Under the pieces are notes generated by a model, which worked only from the letters and a program-made list of their open reading frames with translations, was not told the DNA's origin and searched no databases. Below, one piece after another: positions 37,610 to 49,615 of a DNA stretch of 64,000 nucleotides; position 1 is the first letter of the stretch, and every line of letters starts with the position of its first letter. Origin of the DNA: Metridium senile (lineage: Eukaryota; Cnidaria; Anthozoa; Actiniaria; Metridiidae); the NCBI GenBank assembly GCA_949775045.1, contig OX459100.1:1708501-1772500 (forward strand), written 5' to 3'. The translations under genes and the position numbers were made by a program.

Positions 37610-38560
37610 TGGCGAAAAGTAAACAAATAATACGAGGTATAGAAAATAAAGAGAGAAAAAGGTAAAAAGTAAAATGAAGAAAAATATATAAATACTATTT
37701 TTAATGTCTCAATGTATTTCGCATGTAGACTCACAAGTGTCCTTCTAATTGGGGAGACTCACTACCTCTACGTTCAATTCCCGCCAAGGGCATATGATAT
37801 TTCTCTCATGATATTTACCTCCTCTCTAACTTGGCACACAGCTCTGCTCACATGAAACCATGATAAATATTAGAAAATTTGTCTCACACGAATGTGGAAG
37901 GTATTTATACCGCGAAGTTTCAACTTCTACTGCTAGTCTTCATCAGGCGATAGGTGGACTGAATTGAGGGTAGATCCTTTTATATGATCTATATCGTTTG
38001 ATGTAGCACATGTAAACTGATAAAAATGAAAGTGGAGTGAAGTTAACCGGTCGGAGGGTTTCTTTAGGGAACATACAGTAAACTTAAAAACTTGTGTTAC
38101 TCTTTTTACTTGAACGACGCATGGCAAGAAATGAAACATTTTTGGGTGAAAATACAATGGACGGGATAACCTTTGTACAAATTAAATTAAAATTAAAAAA
38201 AGTTGACATTTTAATATTTAGTCAAAGGATCATATTAAACAATGTCATAAAATAAACAATTCTAGAGTAAAGAATGAGAAATATTGATATGAAAAACAAA
38301 AACACACACTTCAGTGTGGAATAGAGTGAGATGAAATTGAAAAGCAACAACAACAAAAAAAAAAAAACACTACAAGAACAAAAAAACAAAAATAATGCAT
38401 CTTACAGTTTTCTTACTTATGCGCCCCTAAAAACAAAACAAAAAAAGTTATAAATAATATGGATTTCATACATCTTTATTATAAAAACAATGAAGAAAAC
38501 ACATGCAATGAATAGTATAGAGTGAGATGGACATGAGGGGAAAAAACAAACACACCTGCA
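37610..38560. other. Intergenic, with one isolated hammerhead-like site
   Basis: AT-rich; see the separate entry at 37917-37946. Short A-rich runs near 38350. No gene. Confidence 0.5.
37917..37946 (-). ncRNA. Hammerhead-ribozyme-like core
   Basis: On the minus strand: CTGATGA (37946-37940), spacer A, stem GACT/AGTT with a 9-base loop, then GAAAC (37921-37917). CTGATGA and GAAAC both match the hammerhead consensus. The flanking stems I and III were not resolved. Confidence 0.45.
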
Positions 38561-38938
38561 GACGAAAAAGAAGTAAAAAAAGAACAAGAACAAGAATTAA
38601 GAAAGAAGAAGGAAAAGAAGAAGAAGAAGTAGAACAACAACAACAACAACAACAATAAAGGGACGCAGAACAAAGAACAAAAAGTGAGGAAGAAGAAGGA
38701 AAAGAAGAAGGAAAAGAAGAAGAAGAAATAAAAGAAGAAGAAGAAAAACAACAACAACAACAACAAAAGGACGCAGAACAAAGAACAAGAAGTGAGGAAG
38801 AAGGAAAAGAAGAAGGAAAAGAAGAAGAAAAACAACAACAACAACATCAATAACAACAACAACAAAAGGACGCAGAGCAAAGAACAGGAAGTGAGGAAAA
38901 AGAAGGAAAAGAAGAAGAAGAAAAACAACAACAACAAT
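38560..38938 (+). repeat. Purine-rich ~105-bp minisatellite (first block)
   Basis: Units combine AAGAAGAAG, AACAACAAC and GGACGCAGAACAAAGAACAA, then GAAGTGAGGAAG. A second block lies at 39340-39490 with 400 bp of unrelated AT-rich DNA between. Long open frames here are artefacts. Confidence 0.92.
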
Positions 38939-39339
38939 ACTCTGAAATGTCGCAATTTGCCATTATTTACGAATATTTTAATAAATTATCGTCTTTGTGT
39001 TCTAAAATTTTCAGTGGTTGTAATATTGAGGTAGCGAAAATTTTTGAGAAATTATTGGAATGTTTTCACGTCAATGTGACGTCATAATAAATTGTTACAG
39101 TAGTCGAAAAAAAAAATCAATTTTACCGATAGATACGATTTAAGGATGTATTTTATAAACCTGTGAGATGTAAAACACGTTATCGAAATTTTCATCAATT
39201 TTTGGTAACTGGAGATATGATAAAATCGCCATAGCTCAAGTTTCCATCACCCAAATTAAAAACGGTTTTCAGTTTTAGAGTCCTCAGAAGAAGGGGGATG
39301 ATATTTGATGCAAAATAGAAATTTCATCATGAGCGATGA

Positions 39340-39490
39340 CAAAGAACAAGAAGTGAGGAAGAAGAAGGAAAAGACGAAGAAGAAAAACAGGCAACAAAAA
39401 CATCAATAACAACAACAACAACAAAAGGACGCAGAACAAAGAACAAGAAGTGAGGAAGAAAAAGGAAAAGAAGATCAAGACGACGAAGAA
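39340..39490 (+). repeat. Purine-rich minisatellite (second block)
   Basis: Same unit as 38560-38938, about 1.5 copies. Confidence 0.85.
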
Positions 39491-40970
39491 GAAATGCGAG
39501 AAAAAAAAGACATAAAAACGCTTGTTATCTTGTTTTATCCTTCTTCATTTAAAAATTAACAAAAACTAAATACATATTTTACCTATATGTGTGCTTGACC
39601 AGAACAAGGAGAAGAAAATACATAAAAATACACTTGTTAACTTGTTTTATCCATATGTGACCTATATAAAGTAAAGTGTACTTTACCAGTACACGCGTAG
39701 CACAAAAAGGCCAAAAACATTTACTTTATAAATTGATTCATGATCCTTCACGCTAGTAACTTGAAGACTGTTATCTTCTAGGGTGACAAGGACATGAAGC
39801 TCTGCTGACGTGAGATGGCCCTTTTTATAGTGGAACTTCCTGTTTAAGGATCCGCACAGTTTGTCTTTTTGAAAAGCTTGTCACACGTGAAAACCCCAAG
39901 CCTATTCGCGCAGAGGATCATGGATATATTTGTATTAAACTAAACGTTTATTTGTCATTTGTTTTTATAGTAGTTGTAGTTCAGTCAATGTCATTAATGT
40001 TGATTAACACTTCAACAAGTGACTAGTGATTCTTTGTTCATTTGTGTTCAGCAGTTGAAATTTGAATTTGTAACTGTAGAATGACTAACCGTGAACATGG
40101 AATAAGAATTGTGAAATCGATGTTCGTATCAAAGATATGCCTATTGTTCTGTTGCAATCTCAACCTGTTAAAAAAAAAATCTCGCGCGCTTATCAAAGTC
40201 TTTTGGTTACTTCTTACCTACAATACCATATATGGTAATGGCATTGGTTTCAAGATTGCATACGGTATCTTTGATACGTTGGTAATTACGGATAGTATCG
40301 AGCATTTTGAGCATTTAGAGCATTTAGAACTTTTAGACTTGTGGTGACATGTAACATTTCCGTTTTAGTGTTCATGTCATGTTTGGTGGACAGTGTTGAT
40401 GACATTAACTGTATGTACAATTCCTTGATAACAAACCGATACAGACACATGTATCCAGCCTGCAAAACAGACGTTCTTTCGGGTTTTGGGAAAAAAATCG
40501 GTTTTTGGGCTTCCTGTGTTGAACGGGCGAGCAAAAAGGAAGCGACTCCATTTTTGGCTAAGCTCCATATTTCGCGCGGTCAAAAATGTAACACAGGAAG
40601 ACCAACACCCTAAATTCTCCAAAAAGCAAAAAGAACGCCTGCTCTGCTCGGCTAACATGTATCAATAAGGAAGAATAATGATAATAATATTTATTTATTT
40701 ATTTTGGCTGAAAATGAAAACCTCACTCCTTTCTTTGTAAATAAAACCCAAAAAATTATTTGAATTGTAAACTTGTAATATATAGGATGTATGTATCAAT
40801 CACGAAAACCCCTATTAATTATAGCTTGATTGCCTTATGTAATCTCCACGCTTCATGCTTAACCCTTTGGGTTGTCTCTCCTGCACTCTAGCCTCCACCT
40901 ATTCTTTTCCATTTTTCACTGTAAATTTATCTTGCATGTGTATGTGGTAAATATAAACCTTTGAACCGTT
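39490..40970. other. Intergenic, small palindrome only
   Basis: CTTCCTGTGTT at about 40509 and AACACAGGAAG near 40590 form the ends of an ~85-bp palindromic element. Open frames across it on both strands show no recognisable domain. Confidence 0.4.
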
Positions 40971-40973
40971 GAA

Positions 40974-41300
40974 TATATATCCAATTAACGGACGAGCGGG
41001 GAGTAATCCTCTCCTCATTCTCTCGCGGTTCGATCGAACTTTTGCTTCCTCGGTAGGGACTGTTTTGCAGCTAGCACCAATACGGCCTCAGTGCTTCTTT
41101 ACCAACCTCCTCCCTTCTTCTGACAACGTTTTTTGAAATAGGTGTATATCCAATTAACGGACGAGCGGGGAGTAATCCTCTCCTCATTTTCTCGCGGTTC
41201 GATCGAACTTTAACTTGCTTCCTCCGAGTTTTCGCGTAAAAGTAGGGACTGTTTTGCAGCTAGCACCAATACGGCTTCTTTACCAACCTCCTCCCTTCTA
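40974..41300 (+). repeat. 169-bp tandem duplication
   Basis: CCAATTAACGGACGAGCGGG recurs at 40981 and 41150. The junction contains an end fragment (AACGTTTTTTGAAATAGG) of the Stowaway-like MITE at 30.9 kb. Confidence 0.9.
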
Positions 41301-42960
41301 ATGTATGTTAGCGAGATGGGGTTCCCATTCAACGTCATTTTCCATGTAAAAAGACATTTTTTAGATAACAATTACGTACATTCAACTCAATTGTTTCACT
41401 GTACTTTATATGATCCGTCTGGGACACGAATCCTGAGCCCCCTGTCCCCTCCGCATAGCTAGATGAACCCCCCTTCTTCCTCCCACCAAATAAAAACCAC
41501 ACTGAACTTACCATCTCAACCTTTCGAAGTACAATCATACGTAAAAGTTTTTGACTATTTTGACACGTCTAGGTTGATATCTTTATCTTTAAGCGTAGTT
41601 AAGTGCACTCTTGATAAAACAAGAGATAAACAATTAATGCTGCTTTCACCATTTAACAGATTAATGGTTGAATACACCGCCTTAAATGATATCATTTGAT
41701 CGTGATAAACCGAGCTTTACTAAGTTTAGAACATATCACATATATTTTAATTGTAAATGTACATTTTTCCAAGTCCGGCAGCTGGATCGCCTTTATCCAT
41801 TTTAGTCGTTTAGTCTTCAGACTAATTTTATAGAATTTTATATATATTACCTTTTATCCTTTGTGCTTGAATGAATTAATTTAAAATAAACTTTTTGCTT
41901 TTCTAAACTTTAATTATAAAAACATAAATTAATGTTGTTTTCCTATTTCAGGAAATAGGTTTCTTTGGCTATTAAAAATATGGGTATTAATTTGTGAAGT
42001 TCTTCATTTTTAAACATTTTTAAATAAGAATTGATTGTTTTTTCCCCCATTTTTTGTTTGTTTTGTTTGTTTTATTTTGAAGTTCGTCTTAAAAGAGTTG
42101 ATTGAGTAAAGTGTATCTTCAAGGACTATAGGTAAATAAATAACCCAAAAACCCTGAATTATTAGACTGGTTGAAAGAGAATGTCAGACATTCATACTAC
42201 GATTAACAAGAACGTCTGGGATACATGCATAGTTAGTCCAAGCTTTTGTCTCATCAGTAATAATCAGTCAGTTCAAATAAGGGAAATAAGGTTACAAGTT
42301 TGATAATTCATGTTCTCGAGAAATCGCTAAAGACTCTCACTCTCTTCCATCAACATCATTGTGTCAAGACATTTTCTACATATATGTGTCTGTTATTTTG
42401 TGCAACAATATGCAGAAAAACAGCCTATTTAGTCTATTTAAGGAGTTATTCCGAGTTTTACAGTTTATAAACCTGCTTCAGACCCGCTTTGTCCTTCTCA
42501 TGAATTGACTGTGATTTGACACTATATTAAACGCCCTTAATGATGTTTGGTTAACACTCGTTATCAGCACATATACATTTCCGAACTTCTGGAACATCTC
42601 CGCTGAATCGGATGTTGCGAATAACACTCTTGGACATGCAGATGAATGGCTTAAAGTGACTATTATACGTATGTTTATCGGGCAGGGGGAGGGGGAGTAG
42701 GTTTGGACGCGATTCCTCTCCTGTGCTTTAGCGGTCTGGTTTGAATTTTATCACCAGGTGGTATAGTAAAGGCCTCTAAGCCAGTACTTGTCTTTATCTG
42801 GCTGTAACGTAACGTAAAATGAAATCAAATCATGTTCAGTCACATATCTGAAAAGATTCCTGGGAAAAATTATTTACAGTCTCCTTTGCCAATTTAAACC
42901 CTATTTAAATTCTCCATTCTCGTTTTAAAACAGCTGTACACTGAAGCCCACCATATTAGA
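41300..42960. other. Intergenic; upstream of gene F
   Basis: Includes the 42219-42345 copy of the 35.7-kb repeat. Otherwise no gene. It ends in a poly-C tract at 42967-42987. Confidence 0.5.
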
Positions 42961-43016
42961 AAACGATCCCCCCCCCCCCCCCCCCCCGGTTTAGAATCCA
43001 ACCTACGGGTCTGTTT

Positions 43017-43030
43017 ATCTATATATATAT
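43017..43030 (+). promoter_or_regulatory. TATA-like element upstream of gene F
   Basis: A TATATATATA run about 40 bp before the start codon. It is low complexity, so the assignment is weak; a 5'UTR of about 10-15 nt would be very short. Confidence 0.25.
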
Positions 43031-43066
43031 GAGTGTTAAGGTGCAATGTTATTCACTAACCTCAAT

Positions 43067-46000
43067 ATGAAGAACCTGGTTGTGTGTAGTGTTGTAGCCT
43101 TATTTATACTTATAACCGTTCCTTCTACGCACGGCTATTCCAGTGCTGGGGCGATCCTCAGTGGAGGAAAGGGGAAAAGAGAATTTATACAGGTTAGTAT
43201 AATTGATTCATATGGCTTTTTGGTGTATAGCTTTGAAACATTTTCCTTCTTTTAGCACTGTAATCTGTTTATCAAATGATAGGTAACAGAATGAAATTTG
43301 TAACAGCATTGAAAATGTTAACTTAACTTCACTGATGTATGAATGGAAACTAGCGAGTAAACTAGTATAGGCTGCGTCGTTGTTTGATATAAACGATAGG
43401 TAATAGAATGAAATTTGTAACACCGTAAAACATGTTGACTTAACTTTACTGACGTTTCGAGTTTTAGCCCTTCATTATCGTCGGAGAGGTTTATCAAATA
43501 TTTACAATCAACCTATGCATTTTATTTGAAATGAAATTGAGCTAGGATAATTTTCAAAAATCTGTGATACACTCATTTGTTTTGTACAGTACTTAAAATT
43601 CTCTTTATCCGACTTTAATATTTAGCTTTGTGTGGTTTAGAGTGGTTTTTAAAAGCCTTGGGGAAACACTTTTTGTATTTACTGATCAGTTTACTGTATT
43701 ATTCAATGTGTTTTTCCAACATCATAAAACAATAAAAACTGTGTCCCGAAAACTCTGGTAATAAATTTCAAACTAAAAAGTTGCAGTAAGGACATTCACC
43801 GTGAACACTTTGAGTTACTTTTTTAACCAACATCCCTCGAGTAAACAGATAAGAAATAATTAAGATTGATTATGAATACTCAGTGTGTTTGAACTCAATG
43901 TTGAAATCAATAGTTTGGAAGCAGTAGAAGATTCAGAATAAAGTCAATTTAATTCAATATACATCATCAATTCAGAAGGAGAAATATTTATTTTTACACA
44001 GAGATAGTGAGTGTGAGTCTCCCGTAGGGCATACGTGCCAAGCTAGAAGATTGAGATGTTAAAAAAGTGATTTAAATTATTTTGAAAGGGTAGACGATCA
44101 CATATTCAAATCTTCCTCTGTCTCTATTGAGTTTTTTCCAGTGATGTCTTTAGGGTCTCAATAGGCGTCAAACGACCTAAAATGTAACCGTCAATGACGC
44201 AAAAACAATGTAAAACAATTTTCTCAAAATACTCGTATTTAATAGATATCGAGCAAGGTTTGCTATGATCAAAATTAAAATTAAAATCCTTTAAAAAAAA
44301 TTCTGCAGCGTGAGATACTGCCAGAAATTAATAGTGGTGTAATTAGTAAAAACTTATCAAGTAATTTTCTTACATTTATATAATTGTCTTATTTTCACCT
44401 CAAAAAGTAGAGTTTACGGTAAAACGTCAAAACGCCGAATTTTTAACCGTCAACCGTCAACCCCCCACATAGACATCCTCTTTCTTTTATCTCCTTCGTC
44501 GATTTGACGTTTTTTTAACTGTTTCTACCTCCTCGTTGATTCTTTCCCCTCCCCTCCCCTCCCCTCCCCTCCCCTCCCCGAGCTGGAGTGATTTTAATAA
44601 ACCATAAAAAAAAACACAATTAATTTACAATTAAACTCTAGTATTTAGCACTATTGTTTTGACGCTTTTATTTTACACTCGCATAACTATGCAAATTTCA
44701 AACAAATCATTTCACCCTTCTGATGATGTCGGTGCCCGACGAAAGCATCATCAGTTTTACTGTCAAGTGTTACCCTCTTGAAATAAAGTTGATTAATTAA
44801 TTAATTAATTAAAGCTCAACCCTACAAACAGTAGTGTATGGCCTTAGATCTACTCTTATAATTATATACAATGCTACTGAAAGACAACTCTAGTATGATT
44901 TGAAGGGTTTTTTTTATAAACCGGCGTGATATACGCTTTAGCTCATTTATATAATTACAGTACTTCCACTTAAGCAAATCAGGTGTAATTCATAAACCTC
45001 AACTTCAGGTTATTTATTTAGTAAGATCATTAAGACAACACAAGCCGACAACGTTGAAGACCAACATCAACAATAAGTTATAATCAGTTTATTAGTTTTT
45101 ATATAGCAGTTCTAGAAAAAGAAAAGCCACACACACGGCACTGAACTTGTTCACGAAATCTGCTCTATTAATTATTGTACCACCTAAGGCTTAAATGAAT
45201 CAAAAGTTTCCTTGCTTACTTTCTAAATTCGTCTTTTTTTCAATTAAGAGCAAAAACACTAAAACCTTGAAATATAGCTAAAATGGTTTTCATTTAGTGC
45301 ATACTTCTTACTCAAGCAGAAACATCAAATACAAAAGTAGCAGTTAGATTATATGTTATGGATATAGTTTTCGCGCTTGATCAAGATTCCACACTACAAC
45401 TTCGATTTCATTTCATTGATACAGTGCTGGAGTTCAATTTCACAGTAAAAGTTTGTGTTGTCTTAATGATCTTACTAAATGAATAACCTTAAGTTGAAGT
45501 TTATGTATTACACTTGATTTGCTTAAGTGGAAATGTTATTATATAAATATAATGAGCTTTTTACTCCGACGAAGGGCTAAAGAGCTAGCTCGAAACGTCA
45601 GTAAAGTTTTTTACATTTTTTACGGTGTTACAAATTTCATTATATATACCTATCGTTTATACCAAACACCGACGCAGCCTATACTAGTTTACTCGCTCTT
45701 TTCCATTGATGATATTGTTTTCGTTTACCATGTTTCTAGCGTATTAACAAAATTCCCCATTACAATATGTACATCTATCATTTTTTTGTATATATCTAGA
45801 AAAGCGCACACACGGCAACTTTGTTTAGGACGAACATCAATAATAATAATAGTTTAATAAACACCAATATTGCAGTTAAAACTGAATTACATTGGTATGA
45901 CAATTGTATGAAATTGATAATCTAATCTAATATAATTTATTTATTACAAATTTCGGATTGATGCTTGAATAAATGACTTTCTAAAACGATCAGTTTTGTA

Positions 46001-46736
46001 TCTAGGCTCTATGAAAGGACGTTTGTTTCTTAAAAAATATTTACAGTTAACATTGAAAGCTGGGAGCAGGCAGTAAAGTTTATGGTTTGGATCGTTAACC
46101 ATGTTCTCAAAGAGTTTCACACACGATGCCTGTCGGCGACTGTCTAGAAACTGTAAACAGGAGGTAGACAGTTTTTCGCTGTAAGATAGTTCAGGATCAC
46201 AGATGATAGTGAGGGCGCGTTTCTGTAACCGCTCAATGTCGTCGCTGAGCCACTTGGGTAAAGCATAGTGAAAAACCGGTGATGCGTATTCGATAACACT
46301 ACGTATACACGAGCAGTAGAAGTTAACCATGTCAGAAATAGGCACCTTAGCACGTTTGAGTTGCCTTAAAAAGTACATACGTTTGGATCGGCTTTCTTTA
46401 CGATATATTCAACATGGCAATTCCATTTAAGATCGTTACTGATAATTATTCAGACTTTCACTTGTCTGACGAGTTCAAGTTCTTTGTTGTAAATAGACAG
46501 AGGGTAGCAATTGGTTTCAGTCTTCGTGAATTGTATCTTCATCTCTTTGCACTTGTCTTCGTTTAGTGTAAACCTAAGTTGGTTAGATTGGTCGTGGATT
46601 TCATTAATGACTGTTTGCATGTTATTGTCAATGTTATTGTTTTGTTTTTCAGTTGAAAAGAGCCACCGATGATTTCTGTGGGATGGCCATACGATACTGC
46701 AAGCCATCACAAGAATCAGACGCACCGTTTCGCTGA
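43067..46736 (+). CDS. Small secreted two-cysteine peptide precursor, gene F
   Basis: Exon 1 (43067-43192) encodes a signal peptide (MKNLVVCSVVALFILITVPS), then YSSAGAILSGGKGKREFIQ. Exon 2 (46653-46736) encodes LKRATDDFCGMAIRYCKPS and ends DAPFR. The junction is phase 0 with a GTTAGT donor and a TTTTTCAG acceptor; the total is 69 residues. It shares YSSAGA, KREF, KRA, FC and the second Cys with gene E. Spacing differs: C-x6-C in both when counted from FC, and a shorter tail here. An in-frame ATG at 43046 would add 7 residues; alignment with E favours 43067. The intron is 3.5 kb and filled with mobile DNA. Function unknown; processing at KR is inferred. Confidence 0.55.
43262..43490 (-). mobile_element. 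Hammerhead-like mobile repeat, copy 4 (partial plus full unit, intron of gene F)
   Basis: A diverged partial unit (43262-43340) precedes a full one (43341-43490) ending GACGTTTCGAGTTTTAGCCC and CGTCGGAG. The core differs from copy 2 by a few bases and is probably inactive. Confidence 0.75.
44545..44580 (+). repeat. (CCCCT)n microsatellite
   Basis: About six or seven CCCCT units in the intron of gene F. Confidence 0.9.
44720..44744 (+). ncRNA. Hammerhead-ribozyme-like core with perfect stem II
   Basis: CTGATGA (44720-44726), spacer T, GTCGG-TGC-CCGAC (a perfect 5-bp hairpin, 44728-44740), GAAA (44741-44744), followed by GCATCATCAG, which can pair back to the preceding CTGATGATG region. This is the best consensus match in the window. 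It is followed by an A-rich Penelope-like 3' tail. Competing pairing of CTGATGATG with CATCATCAG could instead form a plain hairpin. Confidence 0.45.
44939..45558. mobile_element. ~620-bp fold-back element with ~100-bp inverted ends (intron of gene F)
   Basis: The left end AGCTCATTTATATAAT and the block CTTCCACTTAAGCAAATCAG, through TAAGATCATTAAGACAACAC, are repeated inverted at 45448-45558. No coding capacity. Confidence 0.85.
45553..45712 (+). mobile_element. Hammerhead-like mobile repeat, copy 5 (intron of gene F)
   Basis: TTTTACTCCGACGAAGGGC, with an expanded stem II loop (AAAGAGCTAGCTC), GAAACGTCAG, then the inverted satellite unit to TTTCCATT. It abuts the fold-back element. Confidence 0.8.
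45944..46640 (-). pseudogene. Truncated LINE reverse transcriptase fragment in the intron of gene F
   Basis: Minus-strand reading gives an RT palm/thumb segment (NQLRFTLNEDKCKEMKIQF), then, after an in-frame TGA at about 46453 and a frameshift near 46390, MYFLRQLKRAKVP and CSCIRSVIEYASPVFHYAL, the usual non-LTR post-catalytic region (CR1/Jockey type). It ends at 45944. The 5' part, including the endonuclease and YADD, is absent. Its 5' edge lies within about 15 bp of the exon 2 acceptor of gene F, and it is antisense to that gene. Confidence 0.85.
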
Positions 46737-46848
46737 CTTATGACGTAGAAATCATGTAACGATATTTATTTTCAAACAAGTATAACATTGAACATGTATT
46801 AAAGATTTGACCTGTAACTTAAATTATTGTTAAATTAGATTGCCATGA

Positions 46849-46854
46849 AATAAA
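46849..46854 (+). terminator. Polyadenylation signal of gene F
   Basis: AATAAA, 113 nt after the gene F stop codon. Confidence 0.5.
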
Positions 46855-46859
46855 TAGCA

Positions 46860-47570
46860 TGAATATTATGTACTGTCTCCTGGCTTTCTCTTTATTAGTT
46901 TGTAAGGCCACGGGAAGGGGCTTAAGTTGGATTTAGTTTTAGGGGTGTGGGAGGGGGAGGGGGAGGGGGGGTTAAGCGTTGTCGTGGGTAATTCACCAAA
47001 TATTCCGCCTTAAACTAGAAATTTCCCAAAACCCCTTCACTGATCACAGCACAAGCAATGAAATAAATCTAACAATACATTCAAAGTTAAGTTAGTATAT
47101 TGACTTTTTCGCTCATCAATGAGAAGAAAGTTTTAGCCGAATACTCGATAAACGCGCCTTGTTTTGGATGATGTTCTTCACTTCTCGGATCAGCATTAAA
47201 ATATCACAGCTCTTCCATATAGCATGTTGGGAGGTTGATAAAAAACATTATTCTCCTCAAAAAGGCTTTGATACTCTCCTTTCATTCAGGCAAAAGGATA
47301 CTAACTCGTAGGTTAGCAAAATTAAAAAAATTAAATTTATAATTGATTTTCGACAACTTCAAACGGCTGCTTGTTTTGTTTACATTTTGTCGCATGTGTA
47401 GACGGATATCCAAACCAATCAGGATTGAACAAGGCGAGAGCCAATAAGAAATCGCTTCTTATATCCATGCTAGTCAGCTGGGGGTCCAAAACACGGTTTG
47501 TGGCGTTGTCAGTTTCACAGACGCAGGCTATAGAAAAATGACTATAAAAGTGTTAATCTTTGCATTCAGG
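46860..47570. other. Intergenic, nothing recognised
   Basis: A short GGGAGG run near 46950. No exon or clear mobile element. Confidence 0.4.
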
Positions 47571-47572
47571 CA

Positions 47573-47866
47573 CAGGCAGCCCAACCATTCTCTTTGAAGG
47601 TTTTTTTTAATGACAATAAAGTTATTTTTAACCGCGCGCCGAGCGAGATACATATTGAGCGCGCGGTCGGGGTTCCTGTGGTGTTTTGTTTCAATGCGCG
47701 CGGATGGGATTCCTGTGGCTTTTTGCAAGCAATGTTTCGGTCGCGCGGAATCGCACGTACGACAGAAAAATCGAAGAAAGTAATATCTTGATACAAGGTG
47801 TGAAACTCGATCCGATTGCGTGGATGGATAGAGGTGCGCCCCAGCTTGTTAGGACGGCGAAGACTC
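47573..47866 (+). repeat. ~295-bp repeat, inverted copy at 53241-53645
   Basis: Shared words on opposite strands include GCGCGCCGAGCGA, GGATGGGATTCCTGTGGC and GGTGCGCCCCAG. GC-rich relative to flanks, with open frames on both strands that look coincidental. Confidence 0.85.
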
Positions 47867-48099
47867 AACGACGAGCGCAGAGAAGGACGCGAGAAGCAAT
47901 CGACTGATTCGCCAAAGAAAAACTTTTTTATCAAACTTTTCTTTTGAAACAAGTTTTATTTTCTTATGCGGATTTTCACTAAGTAGACCTCTAACAAAAA
48001 CAAATAGCCAGTGTGTGAAATTTCTTTCCAAGTTTATTGAAATGCTAAACATATAGTTAATATATTTTATAATGTGAAAACATTTTGTTCAAAGTGTAT

Positions 48100-49128
48100 T
48101 TAACCCTTTGACTACTGGGCTTTTTTGACATTTTTGAGCAATTTTCTGGATATAAACGATCCGTAGGATTTCTTGACTCCATATTTGGCGTTACCATTGA
48201 AAGTGCTGCTGTTTTGTAATCTCAGGGGCTCAAGTTCTCAGGCCACATGACTTTTAGATCGTTTGAAAGCATCGTTGGATATTTACACTGGTTCAAAGTT
48301 GGCTTAAATCGGAATTTCGTTAATTTTAGGGTCATATTTTGCCTTTACCGTAGTCACTACTGGAAGAGCATCATTAAGCTTCAAGGTAGCAAAGAGCTCA
48401 CTTTCTGGAAGAAATCAGCGAGGAATCTCACTTTGTCAGCAAAAAATGATCGATGTTTGGTTCATTCGGTTTTGGCGGGCTTAGAACAAAGTTAGGTTTG
48501 GAGTTCGACTAAAGGCAAATTCTCGGACCTGCCGCGGTTATTTATCGAAGTTGTGATGATAGAGGAACACAACAAGCGCGAAATTTTGGCAGAAAACCGA
48601 GGTGACCCTAGACTTAAAAAAAAAATTATAAAAGGACGGTGGGGGGTATTCCATGTTGAAAATTGTCATGGTTACCCACAATGCTTTGCTGTCATAAATA
48701 CTTGAAAACACGTGCGTATCAAAATGGCCGTAATCAAACGACCGCAGCTCAGTTCGAGAAGTGAAAAAAAGTGAAAAAACTTGCCATAGCTATAGCACAA
48801 GGACTAAATTTTGTTGTGAAAACGGCCTTTTTGTCTAAAATCGATGTTTTTTTGATAAAAAATCCAAGGTCAAAAAAGTGTGATTTTCACTATTGAATAA
48901 TAAGGCAAAAACGGTCATTTTTGACTTTCCTAAAGTTCATATGGATTTTTTGTGCTAAAATTGCTTGTTTCTTTTGACTGACATGCTATGACAATTTGAA
49001 AAACTTCCTAGTGCTTACTAACATTCAAACGGCTGGGAAAATTTGGCTTGTTTAAAAAAGTTAAAATTTTTCAAAGCAAGGTCGTTTTTTACGGGCGGTT
49101 TCGGGCGCCGTAGGAGTCAAAGGGTTAA
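48100..49128. mobile_element. piggyBac-like non-autonomous element with TTAA target sites
   Basis: The element 48104-49124 (1,021 bp) is flanked by TTAA on both sides. Ends CCCTTTGACTACTGGGC and, inverted, CCCTTTGACTCCTACGGC. A TTAA duplication with CCC-starting ends is characteristic of piggyBac. The longest open frame inside (48247-48495) has no transposase features, so it is non-autonomous or a relic. Confidence 0.8.
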
Positions 49129-49132
49129 GTTG

Positions 49133-49364
49133 TTACAGTGCGTCCACACGAACCAAGGCCACCCAGACAAATTTTTCACAAATTATCCAATCACGTCCAA
49201 GTATCGAAACAATAGAATTACAGGAAATTTATGATTCAGAACAATTTACTGTCGATATACAATATAAAGTGTCAACAAAAAACACCAGAATTATTTTTTA
49301 TAGGGATTGAATAATTTGTGAAAAATTAGTTGGGGTGGCCTTGGTTCGAGTAGTCGCACTGTAA
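49133..49364. mobile_element. 232-bp MITE of the TTACAGTGCG family, copy 2
   Basis: The left end TTACAGTGCGTCCACACG and the inverted right end TTACAGTGCGACTACTCG both continue into AACCAAGGCCACC. It lies 4 bp from the piggyBac-like element. Confidence 0.85.
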
Positions 49365-49615
49365 TTATAAAATCTGCAAAGATGTTTTAGCTTTTATAGT
49401 TTTTCAAAAATAATTTATAAAATACAGCTATAAACGCTTCACACTTCATACACTTCATAACAAATGTATAATTGTTTGAACCGCTAAACTAACTAAAGTT
49501 TTCACGAAATAAAGTTGAACTTTTTTGATCCAATCAAGTGGAAAACGATGTAGATGATGCATGATCGTCCGGGGTGGTGTAGTCTTGTGAAAGACGGATG
49601 GTGTTGATGTCTGAC

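Noticed and set aside
38479..38955. 158-codon Phe/Leu-rich frame on the minus strand
   Set aside because: Product of purine-rich microsatellite DNA read in antisense; no domain.
40341..40668. Overlapping frames on both strands near a palindrome
   Set aside because: No domain, no splice context, and the frames on the two strands compete; likely chance.
47566..47952. 128-codon minus-strand frame
   Set aside because: Lies in a repeat with an inverted copy at 53.2 kb where the frame is not kept.
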